Part shown: positions 1 to 7,460 of the stretch, piece after piece | How the letters are laid out: the number at the start of each line of letters is the position of its first letter | How positions within the stretch are numbered: the first letter of the stretch is position 1 | NCBI GenBank assembly: GCA_937885015.1 | Contig: CALAAS010000034.1 | Location: forward strand, 26,959 to 90,958 | DNA length: 64,000 nt | Direction: 5' to 3' | Origin: an uncultured Clostridium sp. | Lineage (GTDB): Bacteria; Bacillota; Clostridia; Lachnospirales; Lachnospiraceae | Notes under the pieces: model-generated | What the model saw: the letters and a program-made list of their open reading frames with translations, nothing else | Told to the model about the DNA's origin: nothing | Database searches by the model: none | Position numbers and translations under genes: made by a program

Positions 1-1
1 G

Positions 2-151
2 TTTGGCCTGGAGGACGGCCACCCCAGAACGCTGGAGGAAGTCGGAAAAGAATTTAATGTAACGCGGGAGCGCATCCGGCAGATTGAGGCGAAAGCTTTG
101 AGAAAGCTGAGAAATCCGGTTCGCAGCAAGAGAATCCGGGATTTCCTGTAA
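2..151 (+). CDS. rpoD: RNA polymerase sigma-70 factor, C-terminal end (partial)
   Basis: The open frame enters from the left edge and ends at the TAA at 149-151. The last 49 codons encode sigma region 4.2: an invariant-looking GLEDG segment, then TLEEVGKEF, VTRERIRQIEAKALRKL and a terminal RDFL. This helix-turn-helix reads the -35 box. The TRERIRQIEAKALRKLR block and the end shortly after RDFL are typical of the primary sigma factor (RpoD/SigA) rather than an alternative sigma, but regions 1-3 lie outside the window. A hairpin-type terminator and then a MITE follow directly, so the gene is the last of its unit. Confidence 0.9.
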   Translation, partial: FGLEDGHPRTLEEVGKEFNVTRERIRQIEAKALRKLRNPVRSKRIRDFL

Positions 152-157
152 AAAAGA

Positions 158-207
158 CAAAGAGCAGTTTGTGCCCGGTAAAAGGGAGCAAGCTGCTTTG
201 TTGCTTT
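158..207 (+). terminator. Probable terminator after rpoD
   Basis: CAAAGAGCAG pairs with CTGCTTTG around an inner CCCGG...AGGG stretch, followed by a T-rich tail. The stem carries a 2-nt bulge, so strength is uncertain. The target duplication of the adjacent MITE (205-211) lies in its tail. Confidence 0.45.
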
Positions 208-211
208 ATGG

Positions 212-404
212 GATTCGGGTGTCAAAAGGTCATTTTAAGAAGGAATGACGCATGAGAAAAATATGAATCCCAAAAAACTGTGCTTATTAGAATAGCAAGT
301 GGGAGAAATACAGCAAAAAAATATCTATTTTCACCCTACATGCCCATGCACTTTATTGAGGGAAAGTGTGTTTTTACTAAAATTACCCTTTTGACACCCT
401 AATC
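212..404. mobile_element. MITE-like element, copy 1 (193 bp)
   Basis: Non-coding 193-bp element bounded by imperfect terminal inverted repeats (GATTCGGGTGTCAAAAGG at the left, the complement of GATTAGGGTGTCAAAAGG at the right) and flanked by a 7-bp direct duplication TTTATGG at 205-211 and 405-411. A second copy of identical length lies at 48155-48347 in reverse orientation with only about two internal mismatches by eye. No open frame is present, so movement would need a transposase in trans. It sits between the rpoD terminator and the queH start region, with queH's ribosome site just beyond its right end. Each terminal repeat contains an outward TTGACA, which could act as a -35 box, but I see no good -10 at the right spacing. 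Confidence 0.9.
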
Positions 405-460
405 TTTATGGGAATGCGGTTTTCCCGGTTGAATATTTGAGGGACAGGAGGGCAGGCAGT

Positions 461-1246
461 ATGGATAAAGACGATTCGCGGATCCGGGATTTGCAGGGAG
501 CAGATCGGAAGAAGGAAGATTTGCAAAAAGGAAATCCGCAGAAGGGAATTCTCCAAAAACGGAATTACCAGAAGGAAATGGAGCGGGTTCTCCAGGCGGC
601 GGAGAAAAAAGGGAATGTTCCGACTTTGTTTCTCCACAGCTGCTGTGCGCCCTGCAGCAGCTATGTGCTGGAGTATTTGTCGAAATATTTTGCCATTACG
701 GTATTTTACTATAATCCGAATATTTCTCCCAGAGAGGAGTATATGGCCAGAACCGAAGAGGTGTCGAGGCTGATCCGGGAGATGCCGGCAGAAAATCCCA
801 TCCAGTTTTTGGAAGGCGCCTATGAGCCGGAAGAGTTTTACCGGGCAGTAAAAGGGCATGAGGAGGACCGGGAAGGCGGAGAGCGGTGCACGCGGTGCTT
901 TGAACTGCGGCTGGAGGAAGCGGCCAGACTGGCGGCGGAGGGCGGCTTTGACTGGTTTACTACCACCCTGACCATCAGTCCTTTAAAGGATGCGGTTCGG
1001 CTAAATGCCATCGGGGAGGCCATGGGGGACAGGTACGGCGTTTCCTTTTTAAATTCGGATTTCAAAAAGAAGAATGGATATAAGCGTTCCATCGAGCTTT
1101 CAGCTCAGTATGGGCTTTATCGCCAGAATTACTGTGGTTGTGTGTTTTCGCGCAGGGAAGCTGTGGAGCGGGAGCGGGTAAGGCTGTGTGAGTCGGGGGC
1201 AGAGACGCAGACAGATGGTGTGGCTGCAGGTGAAAGAGAGGAATAG
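461..1246 (+). CDS. queH: Epoxyqueuosine reductase QueH
   Basis: Reduces epoxyqueuosine to queuosine at tRNA position 34, as the non-cobalamin alternative to QueG. The 261-aa product carries the family's cysteine sets: SCCAPC (Cys61, 62, 65), CTRC (143, 146) and YCGC (225, 227), which bind the iron-sulfur centre and an extra iron, plus the TTLTISPLKD segment. ATG 461 is preferred because AGGAGG at 446-451 is 8-9 nt upstream; an in-frame TTG at 437 lies before that site. The first 40 residues are an unusual charged extension with a repeated LQK/QKG pattern, not part of the family core. A HAD phosphatase follows after 2 nt, so the two are co-transcribed. The gene lies just downstream of MITE copy 1. 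Confidence 0.9.
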   Translation: MDKDDSRIRDLQGADRKKEDLQKGNPQKGILQKRNYQKEMERVLQAAEKKGNVPTLFLHSCCAPCSSYVLEYLSKYFAITVFYYNPNISPREEYMARTEEVSRLIREMPAENPIQFLEGAYEPEEFYRAVKGHEEDREGGERCTRCFELRLEEAARLAAEGGFDWFTTTLTISPLKDAVRLNAIGEAMGDRYGVSFLNSDFKKKNGYKRSIELSAQYGLYRQNYCGCVFSRREAVERERVRLCESGAETQTDGVAAGEREE

Positions 1247-1248
1247 GT

Positions 1249-1914
1249 ATGTATCGTTTATGTATCTTTGATTTGGATGGAACACTGTTAAATACTGTCG
1301 GGGCGCTGACCTATGCGACGAATCGGACCCTGGATACCTTCGGGTTGGGGCATATTACGCCGGAACAGACCCGTCAGATTGTGGGGGACGGATACCGTAC
1401 GCAGATGGAGCGGGCTCTGAAATTGGCCGGAGATCCGGAGCTGACTCATTACGAAGCGGCACTGCCGGTTTACATGGACTTTTTTTCCAGGTACTGTATG
1501 AAGGATGTGGTTCCTTATGATGGGATTTTCCAGCTTCTGGAGTTTCTAAAAGAGCGGGGAATCCGGATTGCCGTATTTTCCAATAAACCGCATCAGCAGG
1601 CGGTGGAAAATATCGAAACTGTTTTCGGAGCCGGGTATTTTGATGCCATCCGGGGCGAGCAGGCTGGAACACCGAAAAAGCCGGCTCCCGACGGAGCGCT
1701 TCTTCTTTGCCGGGAACTGGGTGAAAGGCCGGAGGACTGTCTGTATCTGGGAGATACGGGGACAGATATGAAGACGGGGCTGGCGGCTGGCATGGATACC
1801 GTGGGAGTACTGTGGGGATTCCGGGATCGCGGAGAATTGGAACAATTTCATCCCAGATATCTGGTATCCCATCCGTCCCAGATAGAGGAGATCGCAGGGG
1901 GCAGCCGTGGATAA
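1249..1914 (+). CDS. HAD-family hydrolase, phosphoglycolate phosphatase-like
   Basis: Predicted cytoplasmic phosphatase of the haloacid dehalogenase superfamily, 221 aa. Motif I is FDLDGTLLNT (nucleophile Asp8, acid/base Asp10), motif II is the VFSNKP segment, motif III lies near TPKKPAPDG, and motif IV is LGDTGTDMKTGLAAGM. The alpha-helical cap between motifs I and II (about residues 15-80) is that of the Gph/PGP group, so 2-phosphoglycolate or a similar small phosphate ester is a reasonable but unproven substrate. It starts 2 nt after queH and the ribosome site GAGAGG lies inside the queH end, which indicates translational coupling. Confidence 0.85.
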   Translation: MYRLCIFDLDGTLLNTVGALTYATNRTLDTFGLGHITPEQTRQIVGDGYRTQMERALKLAGDPELTHYEAALPVYMDFFSRYCMKDVVPYDGIFQLLEFLKERGIRIAVFSNKPHQQAVENIETVFGAGYFDAIRGEQAGTPKKPAPDGALLLCRELGERPEDCLYLGDTGTDMKTGLAAGMDTVGVLWGFRDRGELEQFHPRYLVSHPSQIEEIAGGSRG

Positions 1915-1956
1915 CAGGCTGGAACATAACAGAGTCAGAAAGGAAATGGTGGTGGG

Positions 1957-3036
1957 ATGGGAACAGGAAAAACAGACAGATCCGGGAAAAGGCGGAGTGG
2001 CATGCGCGCAGCTGCAGCGCGGCTCATCGCAGTCTGCCTGCTTCTGACATCGGGACTGTCAGGATGCCAGAGCGCGGAAAGCCGGTGGAACCGTGGGACA
2101 GAAGAGAAAACGGATCAGCGGCTTCATGTGGTAACAACTCTGTTTCCTTATTACGATTTCCTGCGCCAGATTGCGGGAGACAGAGTCCGTCTGACTCTTG
2201 TGGTACCGGCGGGAATGGACAGCCATTCTTTTGAACCAACACCGGCGGATATGATTACGATTCAGAATGCAGACGTGTTGGTGTGCAACGGCGGCGCCAT
2301 GGAGCAGTGGGTCAGCCGTGTGACGGAATCCTTTGGAGATGGCCCGGCCCCGGGGCGGGTGGTAACAATGATGGACTGGGTGGATGTGGTAGAGGAAGAA
2401 CTGGTGGAGGGAATGGAGACAGGAGAACACAGCCACGGCGAGGAAGGCCATGATCATGGAGCGGGGGAAGAAATAGATGAAGATGCGGATGGACATGAGG
2501 TGGAGATTGAGTATGACGAGCATATCTGGACGTCTCCCCGGAACGCCATTCGGATGACAGAGATCCTGACAGAGGTGCTGGCAGAGGAGGATCCGGAAAA
2601 TGCCGCTTTTTTTCGGGAAAATGCCGTTTCTTATGAGGAAGAGCTGGGAAAACTGGACCGGGAATTCCAGAATATTGTAAAAGCAGGAAAACGGCGTCTT
2701 CTGGTATTTGGAGATAAATTTCCGCTTCGGTATTTTTTTGATGCCTATGGACTTTCCTACCGGGCGGCATTTTCTGGCTGCAGCACGGATACGGAGCCCA
2801 GTGCCAGAACCATTGCCTATCTGATCGACAAGGTGCGGGAAGATCAGATTCCGGTCATCTATTATCTGGAACTTTCCAGTCCGCGGGTGGCGGAGATTAT
2901 CGGAGAGGAGACAGGGGCAGAGCCGCTTCTGTTTCATTCCTGCCATAACCTGACGCGGAGACAATTCGAATCCGGTGTGACGTATCTGGAACTGATGGAG
3001 CAAAATGCAGTGAATTTAAGAAAAGGACTGGAGTAG
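1957..3036 (+). CDS. znuA: Zinc ABC transporter substrate-binding lipoprotein (ZnuA-like)
   Basis: Captures Zn(II), or possibly Mn(II), outside the membrane and delivers it to ZnuB. The 359-aa product has a basic start, a hydrophobic run and the lipobox LSGC (signal peptidase II). The mature part has the cluster A-1 features: LFPYYDFLRQIAGD, the metal-ligand segment DSHSFEPTPAD, and DEHIWTSPRNA. Between the lobes lies a His/Glu/Asp-rich loop (SHGEEGHDHG...DEDADGHE, about residues 155-185), typical of zinc rather than manganese binders. ATG 1957 is used; ATG 2002 (MRAAAARL) is an alternative that would give a shorter signal peptide. It abuts znuC with no gap. Confidence 0.9.
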   Translation: MGTGKTDRSGKRRSGMRAAAARLIAVCLLLTSGLSGCQSAESRWNRGTEEKTDQRLHVVTTLFPYYDFLRQIAGDRVRLTLVVPAGMDSHSFEPTPADMITIQNADVLVCNGGAMEQWVSRVTESFGDGPAPGRVVTMMDWVDVVEEELVEGMETGEHSHGEEGHDHGAGEEIDEDADGHEVEIEYDEHIWTSPRNAIRMTEILTEVLAEEDPENAAFFRENAVSYEEELGKLDREFQNIVKAGKRRLLVFGDKFPLRYFFDAYGLSYRAAFSGCSTDTEPSARTIAYLIDKVREDQIPVIYYLELSSPRVAEIIGEETGAEPLLFHSCHNLTRRQFESGVTYLELMEQNAVNLRKGLE

Positions 3037-3783
3037 ATGGGATATCTGTTAAAGTGTGAACATGTAGATTTCGGATATGAGAATCAGGATGCGGTAATTG
3101 ATGTCAGCATGGAAGTAAATCCCGGTGATTATATCTGCATTGTCGGTGAAAATGGATCCGGAAAAAGTACGCTGATGAAAGGACTTCTGGGACTTCTGCG
3201 GCCGACGGCTGGTGTGATCGAAGTATCAGAGGAGCTTAAGAAGGCCGGAATCGGCTATCTGCCCCAGCAGACGGACGCCCAGAAGGATTTTCCGGCTACG
3301 GTATTTGAGGTGGTTCTGTCCGGCTGCCTGGGAAAACGGGGAAATCGTCCTTTTTATTCGTCCAGAGAACGGCAGGAGGCGCAGGACAACCTGGAGAGGC
3401 TGGGAATCGCGGATTTGAAAAAAAGCTGTTTTCGGGATTTGTCTGGCGGGCAGAAGCAGAGAGTTCTGATCGCCAGAGCTCTTTGCGCCACGGACCGGCT
3501 TTTGATTCTGGACGAACCGATTACAGGCTTGGATCCGTCTGCCATACAGGATTTTTATCAGCTGATCCGGCGCCTGAACCGGGAAGAGAAGGTTGCGATT
3601 CTTATGGTTTCCCATGATATGGCAAATATTGTCCATCAGGCCGACCGGATTCTGCATCTGCGTCAGAGACCTCTTTTTTGGGGGAGTATGAAGGAGTATG
3701 TGAACAGCCAGGTTGCCAGAGAATTTCTGGGTGTGGAGGAGCGGACGGCTCTGGAGCAGGAAGGGGGGAATCGCGATGCCTGA
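3037..3783 (+). CDS. znuC: Zinc ABC transporter ATP-binding protein (ZnuC-like)
   Basis: ATPase subunit that powers metal import with ZnuB. The 248-aa chain has Walker A GENGSGKST (about residues 36-44), the Q-loop region GYLPQQTD, the ABC signature LSGGQKQR, Walker B LLILDEPITGLD and the switch histidine in VSHD. The FGYENQ start and the LPQQTDAQKDFPATVFEVV stretch are characteristic of the zinc/manganese (ZnuC/MntB/AdcC) subgroup. The ATG follows the znuA stop directly, and its 3' end overlaps znuB by 8 nt, so the three genes are translationally coupled. Confidence 0.92.
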   Translation: MGYLLKCEHVDFGYENQDAVIDVSMEVNPGDYICIVGENGSGKSTLMKGLLGLLRPTAGVIEVSEELKKAGIGYLPQQTDAQKDFPATVFEVVLSGCLGKRGNRPFYSSRERQEAQDNLERLGIADLKKSCFRDLSGGQKQRVLIARALCATDRLLILDEPITGLDPSAIQDFYQLIRRLNREEKVAILMVSHDMANIVHQADRILHLRQRPLFWGSMKEYVNSQVAREFLGVEERTALEQEGGNRDA

Positions 3784-4603
3784 GATTGTGAGAGAAATGT
3801 TATCGTACCCTTTTATCGTTCGGGCTCTTCTGGGAGGTGTCTGCGTATCTCTGTGCGCTTCGCTTTTAGGAGTCAGTCTGGTTCTGAAACGGTATTCCAT
3901 GTTGGGCGACGGACTGTCCCACGTATCCTTTGGTGCACTTTCTGTGGCACTGGCTGCTGGCTGGACCCCGCTTCCGGTTTCCATTCCTGTGGTGGTGCTG
4001 GCTGCTTTTTTCCTTTTGCGAATTACAGAGAATGGAAAGGTAAAGAGTGATGCGGCGATTGCCATGATCTCAGCCAGTGCGTTGGCGATTGGTATCATTG
4101 TGACATCTCTGACAACCGGTATGACTACGGATGTAAGCAGCTATATGTTCGGCAGCATTCTGGCTATGAGCCGGGAGGATGTGGGATTTGCGGCCCTGCT
4201 TTCGCTGGTGGTTATGGCGCTTTATGTGTTTTTTTATAATAAGGTGTTTGCCGTTACCTTTGATGAGAGCTTCGCCAGGGCCACGGGGGTGAATGTTTCC
4301 CTGTATAACGTTCTGATTGCCGTTTTGACGGCTGTAACCATTGTTTTGGGAATGCGGATGATGGGCGCCATGCTCATTTCCAGCCTGATTATTTTTCCGT
4401 CCCTGACGGCCATGCGGGTGTTTAAGAGCTTTCGGGGCGTGGTAATCGCTTCGGGCATTCTGTCAGTAGTGTGTTTTTTTCTGGGAATGATTCTTTCTTA
4501 TGTATATTCCACTCCTGCCGGGGCCAGCGTGGTTGTGGTAAATCTGGCTGCCTTCCTCCTTTTTTCGCTGCTCCGGATTCTGCTTTCCTGTGGACGGAGA
4601 TAG
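3776..4603 (+). CDS. znuB: Zinc ABC transporter permease (ZnuB-like)
   Basis: ABC-3 family membrane permease, 275 aa, with about eight hydrophobic segments. The conserved cytoplasmic-loop region near RYSMLGDGLSHVSFGALSVAL and the late MRMMGAMLISSLIIFPSLTAMR block are diagnostic for ZnuB/MntB/AdcB permeases. I choose ATG 3776 because AGGAAGGGGGG stands just before it; an upstream in-frame ATG at 3713 lies within znuC coding sequence and lacks a ribosome site. Overlap with the znuC stop is 8 nt. It is the last gene of the queH-HAD-znu run; a separate promoter serves the next gene. Confidence 0.92.
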   Translation: MPEIVREMLSYPFIVRALLGGVCVSLCASLLGVSLVLKRYSMLGDGLSHVSFGALSVALAAGWTPLPVSIPVVVLAAFFLLRITENGKVKSDAAIAMISASALAIGIIVTSLTTGMTTDVSSYMFGSILAMSREDVGFAALLSLVVMALYVFFYNKVFAVTFDESFARATGVNVSLYNVLIAVLTAVTIVLGMRMMGAMLISSLIIFPSLTAMRVFKSFRGVVIASGILSVVCFFLGMILSYVYSTPAGASVVVVNLAAFLLFSLLRILLSCGRR

Positions 4604-4651
4604 CAGCAGTTTAGCCATGCATCCTCTTGTAAAAGTTTCTTGTCTTGGGTG

Positions 4652-4680
4652 TTGCAATATTACTGCATTTTAGGTAGAAT
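4652..4680 (+). promoter_or_regulatory. Sigma-70-type promoter before the di-Mop gene
   Basis: TTGCAA (4652-4657), 17-bp spacer, TAGAAT (4675-4680), 41 bp ahead of the start codon chosen for the molybdate-binding protein. It suggests that this gene, and perhaps the two GTPase genes after it, has transcription independent of the zinc transporter. Confidence 0.6.
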
Positions 4681-4720
4681 AAAAGGCGCGAATGAGTAAA
4701 TGAGGAGGAAGATGATAATC

Positions 4721-5140
4721 ATGAAATTAAGTGCGAGAAATCAGTTGGCCGGAACGGTCGTAAAAGTACAGGAAGGTGCAGTGAATGGAATCGTAGCGCT
4801 GGACTGCGGCGAAATCGTAGTGACGGGAACAATTTCCATGTCTGCGATTGAAGATCTGGGTCTTGCAGTGGGCAAGAAGGCTGTGGCAATCGTAAAGGCT
4901 ACAGAGGTTATGATCGGACTTGGAGAGATGAAGATCAGCGCAAGAAACTGCTTTAAGGGAACCGTTGTTTCCGTGGCAGAGGGCGCGGTAAATGATATTG
5001 TGACTATGGAGATTGCAGGCGGACAGCGCATTACCGCCACCATCTCTGCCAGCGCTGTAAAGGATCTGGGCCTTGCAGCTGGAACGGAGGCTGTGGCAGT
5101 GATTAAGGCAACCTCTGTTATGTTTGGAGTAGAAGAGTAA
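4721..5140 (+). CDS. Molybdate-binding di-Mop protein (two TOBE domains, ModG-like)
   Basis: Small cytoplasmic oxyanion store. The 139-aa product is two near-identical Mop/TOBE domains in tandem: the first starts MKLSARNQLAGTVVKV and the second MKISARNCFKGTVVSV, each ending ATEVMIG or ATSVMFG. Such molbindins bind molybdate or tungstate at domain interfaces. Single-domain Mop is about 68 aa, so this is the ModG-type duplication. Start choice is open: ATG 4721 gives the usual MKLSARN start with GGAGG 12 nt away, while ATG 4712 is only 3 nt from it. No modABC transporter is in the window. A CobW GTPase with a His-rich tract follows. Confidence 0.88.
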   Translation: MKLSARNQLAGTVVKVQEGAVNGIVALDCGEIVVTGTISMSAIEDLGLAVGKKAVAIVKATEVMIGLGEMKISARNCFKGTVVSVAEGAVNDIVTMEIAGGQRITATISASAVKDLGLAAGTEAVAVIKATSVMFGVEE

Positions 5141-5226
5141 GGATCGCAGAGTCGGCGTCGGTGTATGAGGTTATTTTTTCATGCACCGGCGTTTCTGTAA
5201 AAGAATGGAAAAGAAGGTTGGTAAAT

Positions 5227-6354
5227 ATGACGAAGATTGATATTATCTCAGGTTTTCTGGGAGCGGGAAAGACGACATTTATTAAACAGCTGCTGAAGGA
5301 AGCCATTTCCGGCGAGAAGGTGGTTCTGATCGAAAATGAATTCGGTGAGATCGGAATTGACGGCGGTTTTTTGAAGGATGCGGGAATTGAGATCCGTGAG
5401 ATGAATTCTGGATGTATCTGCTGCTCTCTGGTTGGCGATTTTGGCCGCTCTCTGGAAGAGGTTCTGACTAAATACCGACCGGATCGGGTTATCATTGAGC
5501 CCTCTGGCGTCGGCAAGCTTTCGGATGTTATGAATGCGGTAAAAAATGTGGCTTCTGAGATTGAAGTGATTTTAAACAGCGCGGTAACAGTGGCAGATGT
5601 AAATAAATGCCGGATGTATATGAAAAATTTCGGGGAGTTTTTTAATAACCAGATTGAACATGCGGGGACGATTGTCTTAAGCCGTACTGATGTCGCGGAT
5701 CCGAAGAAGGTACAGGCTGCCGTGGAAATGCTGCGTCAGCATAACCCGAATGCCACGATTGTTACCACTCCCTGCAGCCAGCTGACGGGCGCTCAGCTTC
5801 TGGAGATTATCGAAAAGAAGGATGATATGGCAGAAGAGCTGATGCGGGAGGCCAGAGAGCATATGCACGCTCATCACGATCATGACCACCATGATCACCA
5901 TAATCACGACCACCATGATCATGGAGAAGAGTGCACCTGTGGCTGCCATGACCACCACGATCACGACGACCATGATCACGGCCATCACGATCACGACCAC
6001 CATGATCATGATCATGGAGAAGAGTGTACCTGTGGCTGCCATGATCACGATCATCATGGCCATCACCACCATGCAGATGAAGTCTTTACCAGCTGGGGCC
6101 TCGAAAATGTGCCGGCCATGAACCGGGAGGTACTGGAGAAACTTTTGGATGATCTGGCATATGGAACGAAGTACGGTGAAGTCCTGCGGGCCAAGGGAAT
6201 GGTTCCGGGTGAAACGCCGGGCGTATGGCTTCATTTTGACCTGGTTCCAGAGCAGGCAGAGATCCGGGAGGGAGCTCCGGATTATACGGGCAAGGTATGT
6301 GTAATCGGTTCTCAGCTGGAAGAGGAGGCGCTCAAGACGGCATTTGGGGTTTGA
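5227..6354 (+). CDS. CobW/P47K-family GTPase with Cys/His-rich metal tract
   Basis: G3E-family GTPase (COG0523), thought to act as a metallochaperone or metal-insertion factor. The 375-aa protein has Walker A GFLGAGKTT (residues 9-17), the family's metal motif CXCC as CICC (63-66), and a C-terminal CobW domain. Between them (about 212-282) is a very His/Asp-rich tract in which HDHGEECTCGCHDH occurs twice, adding eight clustered cysteine-type ligands in two ECTCGC units. ATG 5227 is chosen as it places IDIISGFLGAGKT at the usual N-terminus. A second CobW-like gene follows 44 nt later, so the two likely work together. Confidence 0.9.
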   Translation: MTKIDIISGFLGAGKTTFIKQLLKEAISGEKVVLIENEFGEIGIDGGFLKDAGIEIREMNSGCICCSLVGDFGRSLEEVLTKYRPDRVIIEPSGVGKLSDVMNAVKNVASEIEVILNSAVTVADVNKCRMYMKNFGEFFNNQIEHAGTIVLSRTDVADPKKVQAAVEMLRQHNPNATIVTTPCSQLTGAQLLEIIEKKDDMAEELMREAREHMHAHHDHDHHDHHNHDHHDHGEECTCGCHDHHDHDDHDHGHHDHDHHDHDHGEECTCGCHDHDHHGHHHHADEVFTSWGLENVPAMNREVLEKLLDDLAYGTKYGEVLRAKGMVPGETPGVWLHFDLVPEQAEIREGAPDYTGKVCVIGSQLEEEALKTAFGV

Positions 6355-6398
6355 CAGGGAACAGATGTATCATGAAAGAATGAGAGGAAGAAGAAACG

Positions 6399-7334
6399 AT
6401 GGATGAAGAAAAGATGCCATTATTTCTAATCAATGGATTTCTGGAAGCCGGAAAGACGCAGTTTATCCGGTTCACGCTTCAGCAGGATTATTTTCAGACA
6501 GAGGGAAAAACACTTCTGATCGTCTGTGAGGAAGGCGAGGAGGAGTATGAAGAGGAGCTGTTAAAAGAGACGAAAACCGTTGTTATGTATTTGGATGAGA
6601 TTTCCAAATTGACACCGGAATATCTGGAGGATCTGGAGCTTCTCTATAATCCGGAGCGGGTTCTCATAGAGTGGAATGGTATGTGGGACCTGAATGGTCT
6701 GCGGCTTCCGCGGGACTGGGAGCTGTACCAGCAGATTACCATTATTGACGGCTCAACCTTTGACCTGTATCTGAATAACATGAAGCCACTGGTGGGCAAT
6801 ATGGTCCGCAATTCTGAGATGATCATCATGAACCGCTGTGACGGGATTGAGGATCTGGATTCATACCGGCGTACCCTAAAAGGGATGAATCCCCAGGTAC
6901 AGATTGTGTTTGAGGATGCAGACGGGGAAATTGATGAGATTTCCGAGGCGGATCTTCCCTATGACGTTAATGCAGAGATCATTGAGATTGCGCCGGAAGC
7001 ATACGGAATCTGGTATATTGATGCACTGGACAAGCCGGATCGTTATCGGGGAAAAATCGTGGAATTTACGGCCATGGTATTAAAGGCGCCGGATTTTCCA
7101 AAAAATTATTTTGTTCCGGGACGGATGGCCATGACATGCTGTGAGGCAGATATGACATTTCTGGGTTTTATGTGTAAGGCGAAAAATGCCCGGCTTCTGG
7201 AGACAAAAGAGTGGGTAAAAGTCCGGGCTCGGGTGGAATATGAATATATGCCGGAGTATGAGGGAGAAGGGCCGATGCTTTACGCGGACTACGTGGACAA
7301 GGCAGAACCCATTGAGGAGATCGTACAGTTTTAA
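6399..7334 (+). CDS. CobW-like GTPase fused to a YcgQ/DUF1980-type C-terminal domain
   Basis: 311 aa. The N-terminal half resembles the CobW P-loop domain: FLINGFLEAGKTQF near residues 9-22, then a Walker B-like RVLIEWNG and an NRCDG guanine-type motif. The CXCC metal site of the family is absent; an acidic run EEGEEEYEEELL takes its place. The C-terminal part (about 215-305, GKIVEFTAMVLKAP...FVPGRMAMTCCEADMTFLGF) resembles the soluble C-terminal domain of TIGR03943/DUF1980 proteins (YcgQ), which pair with YcgR permeases. No permease partner is next to it. ATG 6399 follows GAGGAAGAAG. It is the last gene of this run, closed by the hairpin at 7369. Confidence 0.75.
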   Translation: MDEEKMPLFLINGFLEAGKTQFIRFTLQQDYFQTEGKTLLIVCEEGEEEYEEELLKETKTVVMYLDEISKLTPEYLEDLELLYNPERVLIEWNGMWDLNGLRLPRDWELYQQITIIDGSTFDLYLNNMKPLVGNMVRNSEMIIMNRCDGIEDLDSYRRTLKGMNPQVQIVFEDADGEIDEISEADLPYDVNAEIIEIAPEAYGIWYIDALDKPDRYRGKIVEFTAMVLKAPDFPKNYFVPGRMAMTCCEADMTFLGFMCKAKNARLLETKEWVKVRARVEYEYMPEYEGEGPMLYADYVDKAEPIEEIVQF

Positions 7335-7368
7335 TGGATCTCCCAGTATATGAGCATAAAATGATGAT

Positions 7369-7410
7369 AAAAAAGATCAGGAAACCTGTTTGGAAGCTCC
7401 TGATCTTTTT
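7369..7410. terminator. Rho-independent terminator, probably bidirectional
   Basis: AAAAAGATCAGGA pairs with TCCTGATCTTTTT around a 15-nt loop. It ends the CobW run on the + strand and, by its flanking A-tract, can also serve the convergent deacetylase gene. Confidence 0.85.
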
Positions 7411-7460
7411 TATTGTATTTATTTTGATTTGGTTGATTCGTCTTTCCTGGTTAGTCCGGA

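Noticed and set aside
386..419. Complete outward promoter inside the MITE end
   Set aside because: TTGACA is present but no acceptable -10 hexamer occurs at 16-18 bp in either copy's flank.
5870..6070. His-rich DNA repeats in the CobW gene as a repeat array
   Set aside because: The repetition follows codons for His, Asp and Cys in frame and is protein-level.
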